Below are positions 28,200 through 37,168 of a DNA stretch of 64,000 nucleotides, in pieces. This DNA is from Corynebacterium occultum (GTDB lineage Bacteria > Actinomycetota > Actinomycetes > Mycobacteriales > Mycobacteriaceae), in contig NZ_CP046455.1 of the NCBI RefSeq assembly GCF_009734425.1, positions 868,001 through 932,000 of the forward strand. Reading direction: 5' to 3'. The notes below the pieces were generated by a model. That model had not been told where the DNA came from and searched no databases. It was given only the letters and a program-made list of their open reading frames with translations. Every line of letters begins with the position of its first letter. Position 1 is the first letter of the stretch. Both the position numbers and the translations under genes were made by a program.

Positions 28200-28756
28200 G
28201 TCAGCTGCAGAGTGGTCAGGCAGGTGGCGGCCTCCGCACCGGTGCTGATCTCCTGGGTGCTGCTCTTCCTCTCATGCTCAATGCTGAGGGTGGCGTTGAT
28301 GTCCCGGGGCAGCCACAGTCCCAGGAAACCATTGTCGAAGGTGCTCATCTCCTGATCCACCAGGATGCCGCCATCCGCCGCCACCACCTTGACCTGGACC
28401 GCCTGGTTGTCCAACTCCCCGAGACAGGTGGTCAGGCTGTGATAGAAGCAGTCATGGGTCTGGGTGGCGTAGGGTGCCACCGAAACATAGAACTCATCCG
28501 CGGGCAGGGGGAGTGCCATCTCTGCACCGCTGGCATCGCTGATCAGCAGCTCATCGGCACGGATGGAGGCCATGATGTCGCTGCGGCGCTCCGCCACCGG
28601 GGTGGCATCAAGTTCCTCGATGAGGGTGCGGGCATCCTGGCCCTCGAAATCAGCCAGGGCAGAGTGGGTGGCCTCCGGGTTCGTGTCGGCAGCGGCACAG
28701 CCACTGAGGGCGAGGAGTGCGAGAACACCGACGGTGAGGAAAGAGGGCAGCTTCAT
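28196..28756 (-). CDS. cueP: CueP-family copper-binding lipoprotein
   Basis: CueP is a periplasmic copper-binding protein first described in Salmonella. This 186-residue version has a lipoprotein signal with lipobox LSGC (Cys20), so it should be anchored outside the membrane. It keeps the hallmark THDCFYHSLTTCLGEL and the C-terminal ATCLTTLQLT. The three conserved cysteines (103, 111, 179) keep the same spacing (8 and 68) that I recall for the Salmonella protein. It follows a thiol-oxidoreductase gene by 27 bases on the same strand, which suggests joint control of copper or thiol redox. Confidence 0.9.
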   Translation of the reverse strand: MKLPSFLTVGVLALLALSGCAAADTNPEATHSALADFEGQDARTLIEELDATPVAERRSDIMASIRADELLISDASGAEMALPLPADEFYVSVAPYATQTHDCFYHSLTTCLGELDNQAVQVKVVAADGGILVDQEMSTFDNGFLGLWLPRDINATLSIEHERKSSTQEISTGAEAATCLTTLQLT

Positions 28757-28783
28757 GAGGTTGAGAATATCAACCTCTGGCGG

Positions 28784-29263
28784 CTATTCCGACTCTGTGA
28801 GCAGGGTACCCAGCCAGGCCCCGAGAGCGAGATCCTCCATCGTGCCGAAGTGGATGTTGCGGACCCTGCCTTTCCGATCCACCAGCAGGGTGGAGGGAGT
28901 TCCCTGCAGCCGGTAGTGGCGCATCGTCGCCGGAACAACATGACCCTCAACCGGGAGATCCACCGCCACCGGGAAACGGACCCCGAATTCCGCGAGGAAC
29001 ACCTTCAGCGCCTCCGGCCCCATCACCTCATGGTGTTCAAAGACGGTGTGCAGGCCGATGACCTGTACCTGATCAGCAGCGAAGGTCTGGTGCACCCGTT
29101 GTGCCTGGGGGATCCCAGCGGTGACACATCCCGGGCAGAGCATCTGGAAGGTCTCGATGAGCAGCACCCGGCCCCTGAGTTCCTCAAGGTTAAGTTCAGG
29201 CCCATTCACCCATTCGGAGACCTGGAGCTGCAGCAGCGTGGCATCATCATCGGTGGTGGGCAT
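28784..29263 (-). CDS. TlpA/redoxin-like thioredoxin-fold protein with CPGC
   Basis: The 159-residue protein has a thioredoxin fold with an active-site Cys43-Pro-Gly-Cys46 (FQMLCPGCVTAGIPQ) and the cis-Pro region GTPSTLLVDRKG. Unlike typical TlpA/DsbE proteins there is no signal peptide or membrane anchor from the chosen ATG at 29263, so it should be cytoplasmic. The ribosome site is CAGGAGG. It is the first gene of an operon with cueP. Confidence 0.82.
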   Translation of the reverse strand: MPTTDDDATLLQLQVSEWVNGPELNLEELRGRVLLIETFQMLCPGCVTAGIPQAQRVHQTFAADQVQVIGLHTVFEHHEVMGPEALKVFLAEFGVRFPVAVDLPVEGHVVPATMRHYRLQGTPSTLLVDRKGRVRNIHFGTMEDLALGAWLGTLLTESE

Positions 29264-29338
29264 GACAGGCCTCCTGGGATATTGTGATCTGGCTCTCAGT
29301 TTAAGCCGGGTCGGCGGGATCTTTCCACTGACACCGCG

Positions 29339-29344
29339 TATCCT
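29339..29344 (+). promoter_or_regulatory. -10 hexamer TATCCT for leaderless ABM gene
   Basis: Seven bases separate it from the ATG at 29352. Confidence 0.45.
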
Positions 29345-29351
29345 CGGGCTC

Positions 29352-29675
29352 ATGATTCTCATTAACGTCCGTTTCCGTCCCCGTCCCGAGTATGTCGAGA
29401 ACTTCCGGGAGAAGGTCGCCGCCTTCACCGAGGCCACCCGCGCCGAGGAGGGCTGCATCTTCTTCGACTGGTCCCGCAACACCGATGACCCCAATGAGTA
29501 CATCCTCATCGAGGCCTTCCAGGATGATGCCGCCGAGGCCCATGTGAAGTCCCAGCACTTCCAGGACGCCGCCAACCTCTTCCCGGAGATCCTGCTGGAA
29601 ACCCCGCAGATCATCAACACCCTCATCGAGGGCAAGAGCGAGTGGGACCGGATGGCCGAGTTCCAGGTCGACTAA
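29352..29675 (+). CDS. antibiotic biosynthesis monooxygenase (ABM) domain protein
   Basis: The 107-residue protein is a single ABM/ferredoxin-like domain: MILINVRFRPRPEYVENF, EEGCIFFDWSRNTDDPNEY, and HVKSQHFQDA with the conserved His. Such small dimers serve as quinol monooxygenases, heme-degrading enzymes or mere binding proteins. The neighbours give no clue. Confidence 0.82.
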   Translation: MILINVRFRPRPEYVENFREKVAAFTEATRAEEGCIFFDWSRNTDDPNEYILIEAFQDDAAEAHVKSQHFQDAANLFPEILLETPQIINTLIEGKSEWDRMAEFQVD

Positions 29676-29727
29676 CCCCCGGATATCCCCGCCAGCCCTT
29701 CGCAGGGCCATGGGGAAATTCACGGGG

Positions 29728-29733
29728 TAATCT
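29728..29733 (+). promoter_or_regulatory. -10 hexamer TAATCT for leaderless ppk2
   Basis: Seven bases separate it from the ATG at 29741. Confidence 0.5.
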
Positions 29734-29740
29734 TAAGGGC

Positions 29741-30598
29741 ATGGGAAAAAAGGACACGAGCGAGCAACAAAACTCACCTTCCAAGCTGTCCAAGCGGGAG
29801 TATGAGCATGAACTCAAGCGGCTCCAGGCGGAGCTGGTGGACATGCAGCAGTGGGTGGTGGAAACCGGTGCCAGGGTGGTCATCGTCATGGAGGGCCGGG
29901 ATGCCGCAGGGAAGGGATCCGCAATCAAACGGATCACCCAGTACCTCAACCCCCGCACCACCCGCATTGAGGCGCTCCCCGCCCCCAACTCCCGGGAGAA
30001 GGGGCAGTGGTATTTCCAGCGTTATGTCGAACGCCTTCCCACCGCCGGTGAAATCGTGATCTTCGACCGTTCCTGGTACAACCGTGCCGGGGTGGAGCGG
30101 GTCATGGGTTTCTGCACCTCCCAGGAGTATCGCCGTTTCCTCCACCAGGCCCCGATCTTCGAGCGGCTGCTGGTGGAGGACGGGATCATGCTGCGTAAGT
30201 ACTGGTTCTCTGTTTCTGATGAGGAGCAGATCGCCCGTTTCCAGTCCCGGCTGGAGGATCCGCTGCGTCGTTGGAAGCTCTCGCCGATGGATCTGCAGTC
30301 GATCACCCGCTGGGAGGATTACTCCCGGGCCAAGGATGAGATGTTCATCCACACGGATATTCCCTCCGCGCCCTGGTACACGGTGGAGAGTGAGGATAAG
30401 AAGCGTTCGCGGATCAATGTGATCAGCCATCTGCTGTCGACGATCCCCTATGAGAAGATCGACCGCCCCCTGCCGGATATTCCGAAGCGTCCGAAGAGTG
30501 AGCGCGAATATCAACGTCCGCCGCGGGAGGAGTTCCGTTATGTTCCGGATGTGGCGGCGAAGCTGGAGCTTAAGCGCAACCGGACGAAGAAGAAGTAG
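29741..30598 (+). CDS. ppk2: polyphosphate kinase 2
   Basis: PPK2 transfers phosphate between polyphosphate and nucleotides (mainly GTP or ATP synthesis from polyphosphate). The 285-residue protein carries Walker A VIVMEGRDAAGKGSAIKRI near residues 47-65, the Walker B-like IFDRSWYNRAGVERVMGF near 106-123, and the lid region. It is a single-domain (class I-like) enzyme of usual length. A leaderless start fits the upstream -10. Confidence 0.95.
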   Translation: MGKKDTSEQQNSPSKLSKREYEHELKRLQAELVDMQQWVVETGARVVIVMEGRDAAGKGSAIKRITQYLNPRTTRIEALPAPNSREKGQWYFQRYVERLPTAGEIVIFDRSWYNRAGVERVMGFCTSQEYRRFLHQAPIFERLLVEDGIMLRKYWFSVSDEEQIARFQSRLEDPLRRWKLSPMDLQSITRWEDYSRAKDEMFIHTDIPSAPWYTVESEDKKRSRINVISHLLSTIPYEKIDRPLPDIPKRPKSEREYQRPPREEFRYVPDVAAKLELKRNRTKKK

Positions 30599-30676
30599 CA
30601 GCTCTGTATATCAGCTAATGAAAAATGTGGGGGAATAAACTCAACACGGCTAAGTGTGCTGTGAGACACTGTCGGC

Positions 30677-31744
30677 ATGACTGAGAATGTAGCCAAACCA
30701 GCCACTGAAGTAGATCCAGAGGTCCGCTCCTATATCCGCGGTAACACCGGAGTTCTGGAGCTGAACCGCCCCCGGGCCATCAACAGCCTGAACCCGGAGA
30801 TGATTGCCGAGATCTCCCGGGCGCTGAAGTTCTGGGAGACCGATGAGGCGGTCACTCAGGTTCTCCTCTACTCCAATAGCGAGCGTGGTTTCTGTGCCGG
30901 CGGTGATGTCCGTTTCGCCCGTTCGGAGATTCTCGCCGGCAATGAGGGGGTGGTGGATGAGTTCTTCCGTGCGGAATATGAGCTCAATCATTTCATCGCC
31001 AACTACCCAAAGCCCTATGTCTCCCTCATCGACGGTGTGGTCATGGGTGGTGGCTGGGGCATCTCCCTGCATGGTTCGCACCGCATAATCACCGAACGGG
31101 CTTTCGCCGCGATGCCGGAGATGGCGATCGGTTATTTCACCGATGTGGGGGTTGCCTACGCTTCACAACGCATGGTGGGGGAGAAGGGGAAGGCCAGCCC
31201 GGCACTCGCTGCCTTCATCGGTCTCAGCGGAGCCCGGCTCAACCCGGCGGACCTGATCTGGAGCGGGGTGGCCACCCATGTCATTTTCTCGAAGAACCTG
31301 CAGAATTTCATGGATGCGATGATCGACCGTGGCATTGCTGCCGCCCTGACGGAGAATGCGACGACACCGCCGCGGGATTCGGAGTGGTCATCCCATGAGG
31401 ATGCCATCGAGGAGTGCTTCGCCCAGGATTCCTGGGCGGAGATTGAGACCGCACTGCAGGCACACCCTGACACAGAGTTCCGTTCCAAGGTCCGTGAGTT
31501 GATGGCGGTGTCGAGTCCGACCTCAGTGGTGGCCACCGCTGAATTCTTCCGGGCCTGCCGTTCCGCCGCGACCCTGCGGGAGGCGCTGGGCCTGGAGATC
31601 ATCCTGGGTGAGATGCTGCGCCGTGAGCCGGACTTCGTGGAGGGGGTGCGCGCGGTCCTGGTGGACAAGGACCGCAGCCCTTCCTTCAGCCCGGCCAGCA
31701 CCGCCGAGGTGGATGTGGAGAAGTACCGCAGCCTCCTCACCTAG
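30677..31744 (+). CDS. 3-hydroxyisobutyryl-CoA hydrolase-type enoyl-CoA hydratase/isomerase
   Basis: The 355-residue crotonase-fold protein has the long HIBCH pattern: VLELNRPRAINSLNPEM, GFCAGGDVRF, VVMGGGWGISLHGSHRI (oxyanion hole), and MPEMAIGYFTDVG. HIBCH acts in valine breakdown, but related proteins hydrate other acyl-CoAs. GACACT six bases before the ATG may be a weak -10. Ends four bases before the convergent neighbour. Confidence 0.85.
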   Translation: MTENVAKPATEVDPEVRSYIRGNTGVLELNRPRAINSLNPEMIAEISRALKFWETDEAVTQVLLYSNSERGFCAGGDVRFARSEILAGNEGVVDEFFRAEYELNHFIANYPKPYVSLIDGVVMGGGWGISLHGSHRIITERAFAAMPEMAIGYFTDVGVAYASQRMVGEKGKASPALAAFIGLSGARLNPADLIWSGVATHVIFSKNLQNFMDAMIDRGIAAALTENATTPPRDSEWSSHEDAIEECFAQDSWAEIETALQAHPDTEFRSKVRELMAVSSPTSVVATAEFFRACRSAATLREALGLEIILGEMLRREPDFVEGVRAVLVDKDRSPSFSPASTAEVDVEKYRSLLT

Positions 31745-31747
31745 GAC

Positions 31748-32890
31748 TCAGAGCAGCTGCCCCGCCACTTCGATCCATTCCCCCTGCAGGGAAAGCCCCC
31801 GGGCCTGGGCATAGGCGCGGCGGGCCCGCTGCGGGTCGAGGCCGGTGGGCAGTTCATGGGCCAGGGTGGCTTGCGCGGCGTTGAAGCTGGCGTCGGGCAG
31901 GCGGAGTTCGGGGGCGTCGATAAGCAGCACCGCGTATCCCCGGCCCTGGGGGATGGTGGTGTGAACCCAGCGGTGCAGCACCGGTTTGGCCACCACCCAG
32001 AGTTGGCTTTCGCGTGCCATCTCCAGGGGCAGGGAAGGGGTGAAGAGTTCGGGGATGCCGTTGTCGATCCCGAAGCGATGTAGTTCCATTGCCCGTGGTG
32101 AGGGGAGGGAGGGATCTGCCCAGGCCCAGGTCCAGGTGTTTCCTTCGACGGTGGCGATGACATCAGCCTGCGTCTGGATGCTGGCTCCGGTGGCGCTGTG
32201 GAGCATCACCCCTGAATCGTTGAAGGTGCTGTTCGCCTGGGGGAGGGTGCCCTCCAGGAGCAGCTGATGTTCGATGGAGAGGTAGTGGGCGTCGGCCCGA
32301 ATTTCGGCGAGGCTGAGACCACCGAGGATGCGGGTGACGCGGCCGTCGGCAAGCAGCAGGGTGGTGCCGTCGCTGAAGCTGACCTGCTCCTCCCGGATGC
32401 GTACCCCCAGTCCGCGGGCCGCGGCGAAACCGAGCAGCGCACGCTGAAGGTCAATCTCTGCCGGCAGTGCGGCCAGGCCGGTGATCAGGGCTTCCCGTGG
32501 GGCCTGTTGCCGGAATTCTCCCTGCAACGCCACCACCCAGGTCACCCCGTTGCGGTCCGGGGCCAGCAGCACCGGCGCATTCCCGTGGAGGGTGCGGGCG
32601 GCCGCGATCAGATGTTCCGAGGCTTCCTGCTCCCCCTGCAGTTCGGGGAGGTCGAAATCCGTCGTGCTTTCCCGCCACTGCCAGCGATCTTCCCTGATCT
32701 CGGCTACGATCCTGCCCTGGTGGTAGCTGGGGTTCCGGCCCTGGCACAGCAGCGCAACCTGCACCTCCTGCTCCGTTCCCCGAACCAGTTTCACCTGGTC
32801 GACGTGGCCGATCCGGGCGCTGATATCGGCCTGGACGATCGCACCATCGGCGATGACCTCGGAAAGGGTGCTGGGGTGGGGGAGTTGCAT
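31748..32890 (-). CDS. hypothetical protein, DUF6882-like
   Basis: The 380-residue soluble protein has an acidic first half, and a C-terminal half containing VEGNTWTWAWADPSLPSP and ELFTPSLPLEMA, which resemble the DUF6882 pattern. No catalytic motif, signal peptide or membrane segment is visible. One 13-mer copy lies within it (31913), coding Leu-Leu-Ile-Asp-Ala. Function unknown. Confidence 0.7.
   Translation of the reverse strand: MQLPHPSTLSEVIADGAIVQADISARIGHVDQVKLVRGTEQEVQVALLCQGRNPSYHQGRIVAEIREDRWQWRESTTDFDLPELQGEQEASEHLIAAARTLHGNAPVLLAPDRNGVTWVVALQGEFRQQAPREALITGLAALPAEIDLQRALLGFAAARGLGVRIREEQVSFSDGTTLLLADGRVTRILGGLSLAEIRADAHYLSIEHQLLLEGTLPQANSTFNDSGVMLHSATGASIQTQADVIATVEGNTWTWAWADPSLPSPRAMELHRFGIDNGIPELFTPSLPLEMARESQLWVVAKPVLHRWVHTTIPQGRGYAVLLIDAPELRLPDASFNAAQATLAHELPTGLDPQRARRAYAQARGLSLQGEWIEVAGQLL
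31913..31925 (+). repeat. 13-mer GGCGTCGATAAGC, copy 3 (inside the gene at 31748-32890)
   Basis: Antisense to the gene; read on the coding strand it gives Leu-Ile-Asp-Ala. Confidence 0.7.
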
Positions 32891-32976
32891 GACGACCTTC
32901 GTTTTGAGGGGGAAGAACCACTCCCAGGATAGCCTTGGAGTTCCAGCCCCCTGACTCCCGGGAAGGAGATCCCTTG

Positions 32977-34008
32977 ATGATCCTGGCCGCCGGCACCGCG
33001 GTTCTGCTCCTGGTGATTGCGGTGTTCCAGAGCCTCACCCCGCTTTTCGACGCCCCCGGCCACCGCGGCCGGGCGGTGGGCCTCGGGGTGCTGGCCGCCC
33101 TGCTCGCCCTGACCGGGGTGCTGTGGCCAGACATGCTGCTGTTCGCCGCCGCCCTGCTCGCCCTGGGTTCCTGGGGTAATGATGCCTGGGCCCGGACCCA
33201 TCAGCCTTTCACCGGGCGTGGGGAGGTCCCGGTTTTCGCCGGGGTGCGGGTCTGGCGACATGGGGAGGGTTACTGGGAGGCCACGGAAGCGAAGCTCGCC
33301 TGGTCCGGCTGGTTGCGGATCCTGGCGCTCTTCCTTGGGGGCTCCGTCTATCTGCTGGCCCGGTGGGAGGAGATCCCGCAACGCTTCGCCACCCATTTCG
33401 GTTCCGGTTTGGAAGCTGATGCCTGGTCGGAGAAATCCCTGTTCACCGTGCTGATGATGCCCCTGGTGGCGGGGGGAATCGCGCTGCTTTTCCTGCTGAT
33501 CGAGGTGACCCTGGTGGCCACCATCCGGAATGTCGAGGACCCGGAGGGAGTGACCCGGGGCGGCCTGGCACATCAGGTGAACCTGGCGGCCACGGTGCAG
33601 GGACTGCGCTGGTTGGCGGCGGTGCTGCTGCTTTTCTTCCTGGGTATCCAGTTCACGATGACACTGCCCGGATGGAATGAACACCTGGGGGTGGTGACCA
33701 TCCTGGGCACGCTCGGCGTGATCGGTGGCTCCCTGCTCCTGGTGACCTACCTGGTCGGGGCCAGCAGCAAGGTACAGGAAACCCTCCGGAAGTTGGAAAT
33801 TCCGGAGGGCTCGGCGCCGGATCCCCAGGAGGATGAGAAGAATTTCCGTTGGGGGGTCTTCTACCACAATTCTGAGGATCCGCGGGTGATGGTGGAGAAG
33901 CGCCACGGTCTGGGCATGGACTTCAACTACGCCACCTGGCAGGCCAAGGCCTTCATGATGATGGTGGCCCTGATCCTGCTGGGTAGCCTGGCGCTGGCCT
34001 TCCTCTAG
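32977..34008 (+). CDS. DUF1648/DUF5808 membrane protein
   Basis: The 343-residue protein has about eight membrane segments. A DUF1648-type loop (WEEIPQRFATHFGSGLEADA) follows a central helix, and the C-terminus has the DUF5808 pattern NFRWGVFYHNSEDPRVMVEK and GMDFNY. Related proteins include the Bacillus SdpI immunity family; immunity or signalling is possible but unproven. GGAAGGAG lies eight bases before the ATG at 32977. Confidence 0.8.
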   Translation: MILAAGTAVLLLVIAVFQSLTPLFDAPGHRGRAVGLGVLAALLALTGVLWPDMLLFAAALLALGSWGNDAWARTHQPFTGRGEVPVFAGVRVWRHGEGYWEATEAKLAWSGWLRILALFLGGSVYLLARWEEIPQRFATHFGSGLEADAWSEKSLFTVLMMPLVAGGIALLFLLIEVTLVATIRNVEDPEGVTRGGLAHQVNLAATVQGLRWLAAVLLLFFLGIQFTMTLPGWNEHLGVVTILGTLGVIGGSLLLVTYLVGASSKVQETLRKLEIPEGSAPDPQEDEKNFRWGVFYHNSEDPRVMVEKRHGLGMDFNYATWQAKAFMMMVALILLGSLALAFL

Positions 34009-34601
34009 CCGGGGTAGAAACCCTGTCGGATCATCCGGCAGGCGCGGTGCACCAGCTCGATGCCCTGCTCGGGGTCCCGGGGCTCAGGCAGGTGGTAGTA
34101 CCACTCCAGGGCGGTGCGGATCGTGGTGCCGATGACCTGCATCGCCACCCTCGCCTCAAAATCCCCCAGTTCAGGGAAACGGGGGCGCATCAGTGGCAGC
34201 AGCGGATCCAGCAGCGCATTCAGCTCCGGCCTACCCGGGGCGGGGGAGAGGATCTCCAGGATCTCATTGAGCCGAAAGAGCGAACCGAAGGACTCGGTCT
34301 CCGCGTCCCCGGTCCGGAGGTTCTCCGCCACCAGGTGTTCCACCGCCGCCAGCAGATCCAGTTCTGCGGGCACCGCGTTGAGGCGGACCAGCAGGTGCTC
34401 GATCTGCTCCCCGATGAAGCTCATCAGGGCTTCCTCACGGGAGGTGAAGTAGTTGTGGAAGGTGCGTGGGGAAACCCCGGCTGCAGCGGCGACCGCCGCA
34501 ACCGTCAACCCTTCCGCGCCTTCCCGCAGCGCGATTTCGGCCGCGGAACGGGCCAGGGCGGAACGGGTGGCGGCCTTCTTGGTGTTACGAAGCCCCGACA
34601 C
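34005..34601 (-). CDS. TetR-family transcriptional regulator
   Basis: The 198-residue protein has an N-terminal TetR helix-turn-helix (AALREGAEGL-type helix, then VAAVAAAAGVSPRTFHNYFTSREEAL) and a helical ligand domain. It overlaps the 3' end of the MMPL exporter gene by 17 bases and would be its last cotranscribed gene. The palindrome upstream of the exporter at 37039 is the likely operator, giving autoregulated, ligand-induced export. Confidence 0.9.
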   Translation of the reverse strand: MSGLRNTKKAATRSALARSAAEIALREGAEGLTVAAVAAAAGVSPRTFHNYFTSREEALMSFIGEQIEHLLVRLNAVPAELDLLAAVEHLVAENLRTGDAETESFGSLFRLNEILEILSPAPGRPELNALLDPLLPLMRPRFPELGDFEARVAMQVIGTTIRTALEWYYHLPEPRDPEQGIELVHRACRMIRQGFYPG

Positions 34602-36963
34602 CTGCGTGTTCCTTCAGTTCCCGGGTGCGCTCCTCATTGAGCTCATGGAGACCTTCACCCTCGACATCGACATTGGGCAGGATCCGGTCCAGCCACTTCG
34701 GCAGCCACCAGGCCTTGTCGCCGAGTAGGTACATGGTGGCCGGAATGATCATCATCCGGACGATGAAGGCGTCGAAGAACACGGCGACGGCCAGGGCAAA
34801 GCCCATGGTCTTGATGAAGGACATGTCCTGGGCCATGAACGCGGCGAAAACCGAGATCATGATCAGGGCTGCGGCGGTGACCACACGGGCCCCATGCTTG
34901 AAACCATTCGAGGTGGCGTTGCCGGCGGTCTTGCCCTTGGTGAAGCCTTCCCGCATACGGGTGACCAGGAAGATCTGGTAGTCCATGGCCAGACCGAAGA
35001 CCAGGCCGATGAGCATGATCGGGAGGAAGGAGAGCAGCGGCTGCGGGTCATCGATGATGCCGAACCACCCCTCCTGGAAGATGGCCACGGTCGCACCGAA
35101 GGTGGCGGCCACGGAGAGCCCGAAGCCCAGGGCGGCGATCAGCGGCACCCAGATGGAACGGAACACCAGCAGCAGCACCAGGAAGGCGAGCACCAGGACA
35201 ATGAGGATGTAGGGGACCAGCACCTCACCGAGACGGTCGGAGATGTCATCGTAGATCGGGGTGACACCGGTGATGCCGTAGTTCGCGCCGGTCTCAGCCT
35301 CGAAGTCGGCGGCCTCGGCCCGCAGGATGCTCAGCGTCTCGGAGGTCTGCTCATCAATGGCGTCGAACTCCGGGGTGATCAGGATCTGGGCGGTGTCAAA
35401 ATTCTCGGTGGTCTGGGCGACCTGGGCGTTCAGCACACCATCGGTGTTCAGGAACTGTTCCACCGCCTGGCCGAAGACGAGGGGTCGTTCCTGCTCCGGG
35501 ACCTCGGTGGTGTCAACCAGTGCGATCATCGGGGCGTTGCGACCCGGGCCGAAAGCATCGGCGGTCATGTCATAGGCGATCCGCGGCGCGGTGCCCGGGG
35601 TGGCGGTGCCGTCGGTGGGCATAGCCAGGCGCATGCTGGCGGCCGGGATGGCGATCAGACCCAGCAGGATGACACCGACCGCCAGATGGGCGATGGGGCG
35701 CTTGCGGATGCGTCGGACCCAGAGCAGACCCATGGTGGGCTTCTCGTCCTCCGGGTCCGGGACCCGCGGTCCGGGAACCCGGGCGGCGAAGATCTTGGTG
35801 CCCAGCAGCCCCAGCAGAGCCGGCAGGAAGGTCAGGGCCACCAGCACAGCCACCGCAACGGTGACCGCTGCGGCCAGGGCCATGACGGTGAGGAAGGGGA
35901 TGTTGATGATCGAGAGCGCGACCAGGGCGATGAGTACGGTCATACCTGCGAAGACGACCGCCGAACCGGCGGTGCCCACAGCCATACCCATGGCATGGGC
36001 GCGGGTGGACACATCCATGTCCCGGATCCGCTGGGCGAGTTCCTTCGGTTCCAGGTCATTGGAACCGGACTGGCGGATCAGCTCATTACGGAAACGGGAG
36101 ACGATGAACAGCGCATAGTCGATGCCCACCGCCAAGCCGATCATGGAGGCCAGAGCCGGGGTCATGTCGTTGACGGAGTCAGTGAAGGCGGTGGCCAGCT
36201 GAATACCCATGATACCGATGCCGACACCGATGATCGCGGAGATCAGCGGCATGCCCGCGGCGATGAAGGAACCGAAGGTGATGATCAGCACCACTGCGGC
36301 GACCAGGAGACCGATGAGCTCGGAGGTCATGTTCAGGGAAGTGGCGGCGGCACCGAAAGCGTTGCCGTTGTACACCACCGTCAGTTCACCCTCATCGTAT
36401 TCATCCAAGATGGCGGTGACGGCTTCCATGTCCTCGGTGGCGATGTCCATGGCGGACTCCGCATCGAAGGTGAAGGAGATGATGCCGGTAGCCTCATCCG
36501 GGCTCAGCGGGCTGAGGGCGGCGATGTCCGCGGCAATCTTCTCCGCCGGGGTTCCCTGTGCCTCCAACGCGGGAGTCATCTGGGCGGCCAGGCCCTGGGC
36601 GGCGGTGACCGGGTCGACCACGGTCTCCGGATCCTGGATCACCCCGGTCGCACGGACCTCATCGAGCATGGCGTTGACCTCAGCCATGATCTCCGGGTCA
36701 GTGAGAGTCCTGCCCTCCGGGGCCTGGACCACGACGGAACCCGAAGGGGCGCTGGTGGCGTCCTCGGCGTCGGGGAAACGTTCCTGCATCTTCTCCATGG
36801 TGACCACGGAATCCAGTCCGGGGATGGAGAAAGAGGAGGAGGTGGGTTTGGAGAACAACCCGGCGAAGGTGGTGATCGCGATCAGGAGCACCAGCCAAAA
36901 AGCCAGGAAGATCCATTTTTTACGGTAGGCGGAGGAGCCTAACCGGTAGAGCAGTTTTGCCAT
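34585..36963 (-). CDS. MMPL-family RND exporter
   Basis: The 792-residue protein has the MMPL layout: TM1, a large periplasmic domain (residues about 35-200), TM2-6, a second periplasmic domain, then TM7-12. It includes LASMIGLAVGIDYALFIVSRFR and GLVFGLAMDYQIFLVTRMREG, whose Asp-Tyr pairs carry protons. MMPL proteins export lipids or drugs. I take the ATG at 36963 (AAGG upstream); the frame extends further without signals. The tetR gene follows in the operon, and two glycolipid genes lie upstream on the same strand. Confidence 0.92.
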   Translation of the reverse strand: MAKLLYRLGSSAYRKKWIFLAFWLVLLIAITTFAGLFSKPTSSSFSIPGLDSVVTMEKMQERFPDAEDATSAPSGSVVVQAPEGRTLTDPEIMAEVNAMLDEVRATGVIQDPETVVDPVTAAQGLAAQMTPALEAQGTPAEKIAADIAALSPLSPDEATGIISFTFDAESAMDIATEDMEAVTAILDEYDEGELTVVYNGNAFGAAATSLNMTSELIGLLVAAVVLIITFGSFIAAGMPLISAIIGVGIGIMGIQLATAFTDSVNDMTPALASMIGLAVGIDYALFIVSRFRNELIRQSGSNDLEPKELAQRIRDMDVSTRAHAMGMAVGTAGSAVVFAGMTVLIALVALSIINIPFLTVMALAAAVTVAVAVLVALTFLPALLGLLGTKIFAARVPGPRVPDPEDEKPTMGLLWVRRIRKRPIAHLAVGVILLGLIAIPAASMRLAMPTDGTATPGTAPRIAYDMTADAFGPGRNAPMIALVDTTEVPEQERPLVFGQAVEQFLNTDGVLNAQVAQTTENFDTAQILITPEFDAIDEQTSETLSILRAEAADFEAETGANYGITGVTPIYDDISDRLGEVLVPYILIVLVLAFLVLLLVFRSIWVPLIAALGFGLSVAATFGATVAIFQEGWFGIIDDPQPLLSFLPIMLIGLVFGLAMDYQIFLVTRMREGFTKGKTAGNATSNGFKHGARVVTAAALIMISVFAAFMAQDMSFIKTMGFALAVAVFFDAFIVRMMIIPATMYLLGDKAWWLPKWLDRILPNVDVEGEGLHELNEERTRELKEHAGVGAS

Positions 36964-37038
36964 CAGAAAACCTTGAATTCTCTCTCGACGTGGAAGGACG
37001 TGCCCGGCTGCCGGACCAGAATTTTGCATGATCCGGGC

Positions 37039-37063
37039 AAACTTGCACACATCGTGCAAGTTT
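37039..37063. promoter_or_regulatory. 25-bp palindromic operator upstream of MMPL exporter
   Basis: Perfect 10-bp arms AAACTTGCAC / GTGCAAGTTT with a 5-base centre, 76 bases before the exporter start. It is the natural binding site for the TetR protein encoded at the end of the same operon. Confidence 0.75.
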
Positions 37064-37069
37064 AACTTG
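37057..37069. promoter_or_regulatory. overlapping 13-bp palindrome CAAGTTTAACTTG
   Basis: Six-base arms CAAGTT / AACTTG around a single T. The left arm is shared with the 25-bp operator, forming three CAAGTT-type half-sites in a row. Confidence 0.5.
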
Positions 37070-37168
37070 AAGTGACACCAATTCCCAATGCGCCAGGGAG
37101 GTCCCCCGGGCTCCAGATTCCGGCACCACCCTCAGCAAGGAATGCAGACACCGGTCGAAGGAACGAAC

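Noticed and set aside
34894-36942. A 682-codon open frame antisense to the MMPL exporter
   Set aside because: It is rich in Gly, Asp, His and Gln and lacks any domain, a typical shadow of a GC-rich gene. The minus-strand frame has a clear MMPL protein.
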